DNA from: Phoronis ovalis
Lineage: Eukaryota; Phoronida; Phoronidae
Direction: 5' to 3'
DNA length: 26,565 nucleotides
NCBI GenBank assembly: GCA_028565635.1
Contig: JAOXYB010049169.1
Location: forward strand, 1-26,565
Shown: one piece after another, positions 24,201 to 26,565 of the stretch
Layout: each line of letters starts with the position of its first letter
Numbering within the stretch: position 1 is the first letter of the stretch
The notes under the pieces: generated by a model
Database searches by the model: none
What the model was told of the DNA's origin: nothing
What the model saw: the letters and a program-made list of their open reading frames with translations, nothing else
Translations under genes and position numbers: made by a program

Positions 24201-26068
24201 TGTCTAATTTTAAACCGTATCATTTGTCACCATTTATCAAGCACAAATCTTCAGTTACAAGTTTCTGGCGTTTGAACACATTTTTCCTCCTGAACAGTCA
24301 AGAGATACTCACGTATTTAACACTGATGTATCATACAATTCCCCAGCAGGCCATGACATGATGTTTTTCTCTTCACGAGTTACAACACAAATCTCAGCAG
24401 ATGAAAGCACATGATGAACATGAGCAATCAAAGGAGGCAGCATAACATCTGGTGCTACACGTACTAGAGTACTGACTGCGCTTAGATGGCTCTACAAAAG
24501 TTAATCATTTATGTCCCAGACTGGTAATTGTTCTGACTTTCACTTTTGATTTTACAATGAAATTCTAAGAAAGGAATTTAGCCTTACTGTTTTTATAGCA
24601 TCAGCCTTAGATCGAATAATAAAACCATCATTTCTGTTCAGGAATGAAAATGTCATCATTTGCATAACAGGAAGGCATAAGTTACAGTTTCACTTGGTAT
24701 TACTAGGACATTCAAAATTAACGAGTTCATCAAAAATGATTTATTCTTACAAATGGTTAATAGTAAATGTTACATAAATAAAATCAAAACAATGAAAGTC
24801 CAAAAACTTTCACAAACACTCTTTTGTGATCTAAAAATGACTGCTAGCCTTTCTCTAATGTAGAAACCTTGACAAGTAGCTTAATACCTAGAAATGCCAA
24901 GTAATGGGAAAATAACCAAAAGATGCTTTTAGATGTTAATCTTGTTTTTACCTGGGACAAAGATTTTTCTCCTGTAAATAGCTTTACAATACTATTAACT
25001 CTGGATGTAATAAAACTAGATGCATCCAGATTTAAGCCCACCAGTGTGTCAGTCCAGGTGTCAGGATTACCTTGTGCTGAAAAAATGATAACTAAACTAT
25101 AAAATACACTTCATATGTAACAGAGTCTTCAGTCTTTAGTGTCTTCAGTGTTTACAAATAGACTAGGTTTTAAACTCTCTTCCCAATTTGACTTTGTACA
25201 AAATGGCCTTCATCAGGCTACAGACCGAATGTATTTGTACTCTGGTTTAATAACTTGAAAGAGATACAGTGTAGTGAGGCAATGATTAACAGTTTTAAAG
25301 AGAAATGTAACAGTATTTGAAAGCACATAGTAATACAAGAAAAAAGTTCAAGCATATATTCGGTTTATGTGTGTCAACAGTTATCCTACAATTGCAAAAC
25401 TATGCCAACTACTTTGCTATGATAAATGCAACTTTAGTCCACATACATGTCTCTCAGAACTTCTTAGAGGACAAACAAAAAGGATTCCTCACATGAGATC
25501 AGCATATAAATTCATCACCGAGACAAGTCTTGTAGCAGTTGGTAATAGCATATGTCATGTAATAGTTAACTTTGAGAAAATATCTAAATGAACAGCAAAA
25601 CCAGAAGGTTAGCATACTGGATGAATAATGAAGAAATAGGAAATTAGAGTTACAGCTTCATTTTCAAAGATGCATCGATATACATGTAAGATTGTGGTCA
25701 TGAAGATATTGCACATATGGTCTCTGATTCAGGATGGATATTATCATCCAAGCTACTTTAAAATAACTTTCTTCTGGGCACTGTTAACCATCTTTTATGA
25801 TAATACCCACCAGATGGTTTCGTACAACTAACTACAGTAATGAGTGTTTAGACAAAGTACTATGTGAAATAAATATGCATTTCAATTAATGGTTATACTT
25901 ACTAATACAAGGATGATGAGCAATGATTAAACTTTCTTCAGCAATCTGAGCGGCTTCTCTTGGGTCAGGATTTAATATGGTACAGATAGTAAGCAAACTT
26001 TGTACAAATACTCGAGGAGGGATAACTTGTTCCAGCTCGGTTTCAGTCAAGTTGTCAATATTAACCGG
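237..26068 (-). CDS. GCN1: GCN1, eIF2-alpha kinase activator (partial, 26-27 exons)
   Basis: Giant HEAT-repeat protein that binds translating or stalled ribosomes and, with GCN20/ABCF, presents uncharged tRNA to the kinase GCN2 (amino-acid starvation and ribosome-collision response). Exons in transcript order: 25903..26068, 24952..25076, 24313..24491, 23816..24017, 23267..23465, 22577..22875, 22144..22389, 21584..21711, 21038..21227, 20242..20478, 19787..19981, 19132..19378, 18510..18631, 18086..18200, 17563..17742, 5991..6211, 5423..5630, 4904..5100, 3962..4151, 3513..3583, 3024..3239, 2560..2724, 2105..2266, 1595..1687, 1049..1192, 382..651, tentatively 237..294. All introns are GT-AG and the first 26 exons keep one open frame of 1589 codons. 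By recall of human GCN1 this is roughly residues 640-2190. It includes the EF3-like HEAT region and the start of the GCN2-binding (RWD-binding) region. Both ends lie outside the window. Introns not listed separately (all under about 560 bp) hold nothing I recognise. No frame breaks were seen, so the gene looks functional. Confidence 0.95.
382..651 (-). CDS. GCN1: GCN1 exon 26 of window
   Basis: 270 nt, phase 0 both ends. It encodes [39 protein letters not shown] and [10 protein letters not shown]. The CQxVxLSxxDDxG and SWDxLxAxxK blocks match human GCN1 near residues 2100-2190. The donor is AAG|GTTGGT. Confidence 0.94.
1049..1192 (-). CDS. GCN1: GCN1 exon 25 of window
   Basis: 144 nt. It encodes [36 protein letters not shown] and NSPDEEQ. 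The acceptor was placed at TGATCAG before CTGACG because the preceding exon ends in VPH and the family reads VP-basic-LTxxPVNT. The frame stays open further upstream, but that part is intron. Confidence 0.94.
1361..1440. repeat. 40-bp tandem duplication in a GCN1 intron
   Basis: Two adjacent 40-base units, 1361-1400 and 1401-1440, both beginning CTAGGCTT and containing TACAGTATGT and AGTATCGCTGCCTA. They differ at only a few positions. Located in the intron between GCN1 exons 24 and 25. Confidence 0.75.
1595..1687 (-). CDS. GCN1: GCN1 exon 24 (93 nt)
   Basis: A short exon encoding [20 protein letters not shown] and [11 protein letters not shown], matching the human block ending VLPYLVPK. The acceptor is TTAACAG; the donor is CAT|GTAGGT. 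Phase 0 both ends. Confidence 0.95.
2105..2266 (-). CDS. GCN1: GCN1 exon 23 of window
   Basis: 162 nt, phase 0 both ends. It encodes [33 protein letters not shown] and [12 protein letters not shown]. It joins directly to the DDED start of the next exon, reproducing the KQLDDEE block of animal GCN1. Confidence 0.96.
2560..2724 (-). CDS. GCN1: GCN1 exon 22 of window
   Basis: 165 nt, phase 0 both ends. It encodes [28 protein letters not shown] and [19 protein letters not shown]. AARTLGDxVxKLGE and [12 protein letters not shown] are the strongest GCN1 signatures in the window. Confidence 0.96.
3024..3239 (-). CDS. GCN1: GCN1 exon 21 of window
   Basis: 216 nt, phase 0 both ends. It encodes [40 protein letters not shown] and ends SYDKRQ. 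This block precedes the IAARTLGDLVRKLGE motif of animal GCN1 and lies at or near the start of the region that contacts GCN2's RWD domain. Confidence 0.96.
3513..3583 (-). CDS. GCN1: GCN1 exon 20 (71 nt)
   Basis: A short exon too small to stand out as an open frame. It was found by looking for the expected VTGKM continuation: it encodes [20 protein letters not shown] then SAQQ. Both phases match the neighbours. This is the acidic loop between HEAT repeats in animal GCN1. Confidence 0.93.
3962..4151 (-). CDS. GCN1: GCN1 exon 19 of window
   Basis: 190 nt, phase 0 to phase 1. It encodes [40 protein letters not shown] and [11 protein letters not shown]. The Gly after RIS is split by the next intron. 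Highly conserved. Confidence 0.96.
4152..4903. other. 752-bp GCN1 intron, nothing recognised
   Basis: AT-rich intron between exons 18 and 19. An antisense-free 70-codon frame at 4269-4481 has no family resemblance and no splice context linking it to GCN1. I see no repeat or RNA gene. Confidence 0.6.
4904..5100 (-). CDS. GCN1: GCN1 exon 18 of window
   Basis: 197 nt, with two leading bases completing Gly. It encodes [40 protein letters not shown] and [11 protein letters not shown], all GCN1 landmarks. The donor is AAG|GTGAGT. Confidence 0.96.
5423..5630 (-). CDS. GCN1: GCN1 exon 17 of window
   Basis: 208 nt, phase 0 to phase 1. It begins [20 protein letters not shown] and includes [11 protein letters not shown] and VDRSGAAQ, strongly conserved HEAT repeats that directly follow the LTDQK end of the previous exon. 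Confidence 0.96.
5991..6211 (-). CDS. GCN1: GCN1 exon 16, first exon after the giant intron
   Basis: 221 nt. The acceptor TTTTGTTCCAG closes the giant intron; the first two bases finish the split Ala codon. It encodes [57 protein letters not shown], near-identical to animal GCN1. This join proves exons on both sides of the receptor genes belong to one transcript. Confidence 0.96.
6405..6900. repeat. degenerate tandem repeat, about 200-bp period
   Basis: Shared landmarks recur in order: ATTAAAATAG at 6435 and 6639; AAATCATTGCATA at 6485 and 6697; CACATGTACA at 6500 and 6711; then a TTTGTTT(G)TAT tract and an A-rich end. A third, poorer copy starts near 6805 (AATTAAAATG at 6816). Offsets of 204-212 bases indicate an old tandem duplication with small indels. 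No coding content was seen. Confidence 0.55.
7587..7595 (+). promoter_or_regulatory. TATA-like box upstream of receptor gene A
   Basis: TATATAATA lies 47 bases upstream of the first in-frame ATG (7634) and 80 bases upstream of the conserved start codon at 7667. That would give a 5' UTR of a few tens of bases. In an AT-rich genome such a match is weak evidence; no comparable box was found before gene B. Confidence 0.25.
7667..10769 (+). CDS. LRR-Ig transmembrane receptor A (nested, 826 aa)
   Basis: Two coding exons: 7667..7674 (ATGAATAG) and 8297..10769, phase-2 intron 7675..8296 (donor GTAGGT, acceptor TATTTTCAG). The predicted type I membrane protein has a signal peptide at 1-21 (hydrophobic core at 9-18), an N-terminal cap with C23 and C50, 16 LRRs (about 60-500), an LRR C-terminal cap (C504, C506, C530, C547) and one Ig domain (C570, C618, Trp between them). 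A transmembrane helix follows at about 667-693 with a WRKYKLK stop-transfer. The roughly 133-residue tail has tyrosines 721, 743, 761, 781, 791, 805, 806 and 820 and an acidic DDD end. The architecture is shared with LRIG/AMIGO/LINGO/Kekkon-type proteins, but I recognise no specific ortholog. Function inferred: cell-surface recognition or adhesion with SH2-based signalling. It lies antisense inside a GCN1 intron. An alternative in-frame ATG at 7634 would add 11 residues. Confidence 0.85.
7675..8296 (+). other. intron 1 of receptor gene A
   Basis: 622-nt GT-AG intron inferred from comparison with gene B, which has no usable ATG in its large exon. The 3' part is open in frame with the receptor and contains ATGs at 8172 and 8253. 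An unspliced transcript would therefore encode an N-terminal extension of up to about 41 residues ahead of the signal peptide. Confidence 0.7.
11076..11081 (+). other. polyadenylation signal of receptor gene A
   Basis: AATAAA about 307 bases after the stop codon. It is the first canonical signal downstream on this strand. The intervening 3' UTR shows nothing else I recognise. Confidence 0.55.
11211..11494. mobile_element. piggyBac-type MITE, about 276 bp plus TTAA duplications
   Basis: Flanked by TTAA on both sides (11211-11214 and 11491-11494). The left end reads CCCATTCACTGC; the right end, reverse-complemented, reads CCCTTTCATTGC (10 of 12 match). TTAA target duplication with CCC...GGG termini is typical of piggyBac elements. 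The interior is GC-richer than its surroundings, has no transposase, and carries two near-identical palindromes, TACCCGGT-gat-ACCGGGTA (11413-11431) and TACCCGGT-act-ACCGGGTA (11457-11475). An open frame across it has no recognisable product. It lies between the two receptor genes. Confidence 0.7.
11698..15828 (+). CDS. LRR-Ig transmembrane receptor B (nested, 1087 aa)
   Basis: Two coding exons: 11698..11705 (ATGAACAG) and 12573..15828, phase-2 intron 11706..12572 (donor CAG|GTATGT, acceptor TGTATTTTCAG). The large exon has no in-frame ATG before the signal peptide and an in-frame TGA just upstream, so the separate start exon is required. The protein has a signal peptide at 1-21, C23/C50, 28 LRRs (about 60-785), an LRR C-terminal cap (C787, C789, C813, C830), an Ig domain (C853, C901), a transmembrane helix at about 952-978 with WRRYKLK, and a tail of about 109 residues with Y1011, Y1051, Y1066 and Y1081. 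It is a paralog of gene A: identical domain order, the same 48-residue Ig cysteine spacing, closely similar C-terminal cap, Ig and tail end. It is longer mainly because of an eight-LRR internal duplication. Role inferred as for A; ligand unknown. Confidence 0.87.
11706..12572 (+). other. intron 1 of receptor gene B
   Basis: 867-nt GT-AG phase-2 intron between the eight-base coding start exon and the main exon. It is AT-rich with frequent stops in all frames, and I saw no conserved element in it. It is at the same position and phase as the intron in gene A, so it predates their duplication. Confidence 0.75.
13129..14247 (+). repeat. 573-bp tandem duplication of eight LRRs in receptor B
   Basis: Copy 1 is 13129-13674 and copy 2 is 13702-14247, a constant offset of 573 bases (191 codons, eight repeats of about 24 residues). 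From 13198 the copies differ at about 20 of 477 bases by my own reading, and a stretch of nearly 140 bases (about 13433-13570) is identical. Gene A lacks the second copy. This is a recent unequal exchange or gene conversion within the LRR array. Confidence 0.9.
16094..16099 (+). other. polyadenylation signal of receptor gene B
   Basis: AATAAA about 266 bases after the stop codon, inside ATAAATAAAT. It is the first canonical signal downstream. Confidence 0.55.
16100..17562. other. last part of the giant GCN1 intron (its 5' end on the minus strand), gene-free
   Basis: About 1.46 kb, AT-rich, between the 3' end of receptor B and GCN1 exon 15. No convincing coding frame on either strand. A 104-codon open frame at 17195-17509 is low-complexity and partly consists of a local duplication (below), so I do not call it. 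Confidence 0.6.
17347..17519. repeat. 97-bp-offset local duplication
   Basis: GTACCTTTTGTGCATTTCTT at 17347 recurs in diverged form from 17444. Later landmarks (TCACATAA, ATAGTGATA, AGGAT(G/A), ATAATGTAA) follow in the same order. The two copies are separated by a run of TAATAA-type simple sequence. Confidence 0.6.
17563..17742 (-). CDS. GCN1: GCN1 exon 15, last exon before the giant intron
   Basis: 180 nt, starting two bases into a Gly codon. It encodes [39 protein letters not shown] and [11 protein letters not shown], the EF3-like core. Its donor (CAAG|GTGAGC) opens the 11.35-kb intron that hosts both receptor genes. The leftover G joins CA of the next exon to make an Ala codon. Confidence 0.96.
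18086..18200 (-). CDS. GCN1: GCN1 exon 14, EF3-like HEAT region
   Basis: 115 nt, phase 0 to phase 1. It encodes [37 protein letters not shown], conserved across GCN1 and fungal EF3. The 3' splice site follows a short pyrimidine tract (CATTGTAG). Confidence 0.95.
18510..18631 (-). CDS. GCN1: GCN1 exon 13, EF3-like HEAT region
   Basis: 122 nt, starting two bases into a Gly codon and ending at a full Glu codon. It encodes [20 protein letters not shown] and [15 protein letters not shown], near-identical to animal GCN1. The donor is GAG|GTAAGC. Confidence 0.95.
18996..19073. repeat. nested inverted repeat in a GCN1 intron
   Basis: AGACCATTACTG (18996-19007) is exactly the reverse complement of 19062-19073, and within the first part CATTATT...AATAATG forms a second 7-bp stem around an 8-base loop. 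It ends about 60 bases from exon 12. It could be a small decayed MITE or chance. Confidence 0.4.
19132..19378 (-). CDS. GCN1: GCN1 exon 12, EF3-like HEAT region
   Basis: 247 nt, phase 0 to phase 1. It encodes [39 protein letters not shown] and [20 protein letters not shown]. The [11 protein letters not shown] block is diagnostic for the GCN1/EF3-like HEAT array that contacts the ribosome. It ends REG with the Gly codon split by the intron. Confidence 0.95.
19787..19981 (-). CDS. GCN1: GCN1 exon 11 of window
   Basis: 195 nt, phase 0 both ends. It encodes [53 protein letters not shown]. This is among the most conserved GCN1 stretches and the beginning of the region resembling the HEAT domain of elongation factor EF3. 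Confidence 0.95.
20219..20240. repeat. (TAA)n microsatellite at a splice donor
   Basis: About seven TAA units on the plus strand end exactly at the GCN1 exon 10 donor, which on the minus strand reads GTATTATTATT. The repeat therefore forms the first bases of the intron. Confidence 0.85.
20242..20478 (-). CDS. GCN1: GCN1 exon 10 of window
   Basis: 237 nt, phase 0 both ends. It begins [20 protein letters not shown] and contains [20 protein letters not shown] and NDHGK, all strongly GCN1-like HEAT repeats. Its donor GTATTATTATT lies directly in a (TAA)n microsatellite on the plus strand. Confidence 0.95.
20811..20875. repeat. dispersed intronic repeat, copy 1
   Basis: Begins GCATCAGCATCGTCAAACAT and continues with ATGTTCAGGCGTGCAAAA and a TCATCATCTGCAT end. 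The same ordered blocks appear at 23100, 23630 and 24598. On the minus strand this copy reads [15 protein letters not shown] then stop. Located in the intron between GCN1 exons 9 and 10. Confidence 0.75.
21038..21227 (-). CDS. GCN1: GCN1 exon 9 of window
   Basis: 190 nt. The first base completes a Lys codon. It encodes [27 protein letters not shown] and ends YQEKLY. The IxYHExxVRxAAAxAL helix and the YQEKLY end are conserved GCN1 landmarks. The donor is TAT|GTAAGC. Confidence 0.93.
21584..21711 (-). CDS. GCN1: GCN1 exon 8 of window
   Basis: 128 nt, phase 0 to phase 2. It encodes [10 protein letters not shown], then [18 protein letters not shown] and the start of the ADK-L junction. The motif RRxWVxKxD followed by a basic/leucine stretch matches animal GCN1. 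The acceptor is TCCTACAG; the donor is AA|GTAAGA. Confidence 0.92.
22144..22389 (-). CDS. GCN1: GCN1 exon 7 of window
   Basis: 246 nt, phase 0 at both ends. It contains [12 protein letters not shown], a highly conserved GCN1 signature, then HEAT helices with [20 protein letters not shown]. It is bounded by a CATCAG acceptor and a CAG|GTTTGT donor. Confidence 0.93.
22577..22875 (-). CDS. GCN1: GCN1 exon 6 of window
   Basis: 299 nt, the longest GCN1 exon here. The start was chosen at the TTTTCTAG acceptor at 22876 because only that choice restores frame with exon 5; a second AG 28 bases further in would not. It encodes [14 protein letters not shown], a helical region with [10 protein letters not shown], and ends VVDE before GTGAAT. 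Human GCN1 has an equivalent LKPECVL...WC block. Confidence 0.9.
23100..23180. repeat. dispersed intronic repeat, copy 2
   Basis: GCATCAGCATTGTCAAACAT, then a diverged middle, then CACGTGCAAAACTCATTAT and TTTACAGTACTAAG. In the intron between GCN1 exons 5 and 6. Confidence 0.7.
23267..23465 (-). CDS. GCN1: GCN1 exon 5 of window
   Basis: 199 nt, phase 0 to phase 1. It encodes leucine-rich helices with [18 protein letters not shown]; the PLAAP block directly after the coiled coil is characteristic of GCN1. The last base plus the first two of the next exon form a Gly codon (WKHF-G). The donor is TTTTG before GTATGG. Confidence 0.9.
23630..23720. repeat. dispersed intronic repeat, copy 3
   Basis: The best match to copy 1: GCATCAGCATCGTCAAACAT, ATGTTCAGGCGTGCAAAACT, CATCATTTGCAT, then TTTACAGTAC shared with copy 2. 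In the intron between GCN1 exons 4 and 5. Confidence 0.75.
23816..24017 (-). CDS. GCN1: GCN1 exon 4, charged coiled coil
   Basis: 202 nt. One leading base completes a Thr codon with the previous exon. It encodes a K/E/Q-rich coiled coil containing [17 protein letters not shown] and [11 protein letters not shown], matching the lysine/glutamate-rich linker of animal GCN1 (around human residues 800-865). It has no HEAT pattern, unlike its neighbours. Confidence 0.9.
24313..24491 (-). CDS. GCN1: GCN1 exon 3 of window
   Basis: 179 nt, phase 0 to phase 2. It encodes a HEAT-like helix pair followed by [15 protein letters not shown]. The short GELYD block is the part I recognise in animal GCN1 just before the charged coiled-coil segment. 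The donor is AATAC before GTGAGT. Confidence 0.85.
24598..24690. repeat. dispersed intronic repeat, copy 4 (diverged)
   Basis: Diverged copy keeping GCATCAGCC, a CATCATTTCTGTTCAGG block, TCATCATTTGCAT and a following TTACAG. In the intron between GCN1 exons 2 and 3. Same orientation as the other three. Confidence 0.5.
24952..25076 (-). CDS. GCN1: GCN1 exon 2 of window
   Basis: 125 nt. It opens with two bases completing a codon and closes at a full codon (CAG) before GTAAAA. It encodes [18 protein letters not shown] and an S/K-rich helix ending LSQ. This is N-terminal HEAT-array sequence with low conservation; the acceptor (TTTTTTCAG) and both phases fit its neighbours. Confidence 0.8.
25077..25902. 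other. 826-bp GCN1 intron, nothing recognised
   Basis: Intron between window exons 1 and 2. A 74-codon plus-strand frame at 25367-25591 has no family resemblance. No repeat copy or RNA gene was seen. Confidence 0.55.
25903..26068 (-). CDS. GCN1: GCN1 exon 1 of window
   Basis: Rightmost recognisable exon, 166 nt. It starts in phase 0 after a TTTATAG acceptor and ends one base into a codon before GTAAGT. It encodes an acidic helical stretch with [10 protein letters not shown] and [15 protein letters not shown], typical of the less conserved N-terminal HEAT array. It was assigned to GCN1 mainly because its phase (+1) joins cleanly to the next exon. Confidence 0.8.
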
Positions 26069-26565
26069 CTATAAAAATATTGGAAATATGTACAGTACAC
26101 ATTTTATTTCGACATCTTACTGAGCTTTTATAGCTCAGTAAGATGTTGAAATAAAAGCAACAGAACAATAAAAAGAGAACATTATCTTTAACCCAGCACT
26201 CATCTCTACTGAAAATTATTTAAGAGATAGGAACACCAATGTCATGTTGTTTGCATTGTGAAATACGTAAGTAATACAGCTTATAACACAAATGAATTAA
26301 TACCATAGGTTGATCATTTTACACTCTTAACTACAAAATTCATACTGTTAATAAGCAAAAGTTCTCAAATTAGAATTTTTAAAAATCCCTAGTATATTTT
26401 ATTGTAGCAACTGCATTGATAGTAAAGAGAACGATTGTGGAAATATCACTTTCACTTCTGCCAATATAAACAAGACAACGACGATTCAAAGAATCATCAT
26501 TGTACGCTGTTTAAATTGGCTATTTGAGCGAAAGGAATTGCATATTATTAATATGAAGCATACAT
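26069..26565. other. partial GCN1 intron at the right edge
   Basis: Sequence upstream of the first visible exon. Apart from the hairpin at 26102-26156 I see no exon; the next upstream GCN1 exon should lie outside the window. Confidence 0.55.
26102..26156. repeat. strong hairpin, 25-bp stem, 5-base loop
   Basis: The arms 26102-26126 and 26132-26156 are reverse complements except for one position that would be a G-U pair or mismatch. The loop is TTTAT. It sits in a GCN1 intron about 34 bases upstream of the first visible exon. No target-site duplication was identified. Confidence 0.85.

Overview
This is a eukaryotic, almost certainly animal, genomic window. It is AT-rich and has many short GT-AG exons split by introns of mostly 190-830 bp. 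Signal-peptide/LRR/Ig/transmembrane receptors with tyrosine-motif tails also point to a metazoan. I read it as an AT-rich invertebrate but cannot name the phylum from sequence alone.

The minus strand carries the middle of one large gene, GCN1, the ribosome-binding HEAT-repeat activator of the eIF2-alpha kinase GCN2. I resolve 26 exons between 26068 and 382 whose reading phases all join without a break (4767 nt, 1589 codons). A tentative 27th exon lies at 237..294. The 5' exons (about the first 600-650 residues of a 2670-residue protein) lie beyond the right edge. About the last 450-490 residues lie beyond the left edge.

Between GCN1 exons 15 and 16 is one very large intron, 6212..17562 (about 11.35 kb). 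It holds two complete paralogous genes on the plus strand, so they are antisense to their host. Each encodes a type I membrane protein: signal peptide, 16 (first) or 28 (second) leucine-rich repeats, a cysteine-capped LRR C-terminus, one Ig domain, one transmembrane helix and a tyrosine-rich cytoplasmic tail. In both, the start codon sits in a separate upstream exon contributing only eight coding bases (ATGAAYAG), spliced in phase 2 to a large exon carrying everything else. The second gene has a nearly identical 573-bp internal duplication of eight LRRs. The two are tandem copies of one ancestral gene. They look like cell-surface recognition or adhesion receptors with SH2-docking tails (YENT/YENE, and YxxL/I/M motifs about 15 residues apart); ligand and pathway are unknown.

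Region by region: 1-6211 is GCN1 exons 16-27. 6212-7600 is the first part of the big intron, with a degenerate tandem repeat. 7634-11081 is receptor gene A. 11211-11494 is a piggyBac-type MITE. 11698-16099 is receptor gene B. 16100-17562 is the remaining intron. 17563-26068 is GCN1 exons 15-1, with four copies of a dispersed repeat in its introns. 26069-26565 is the start of the next intron upstream. I saw no RNA genes, CRISPR arrays or intact transposase genes.
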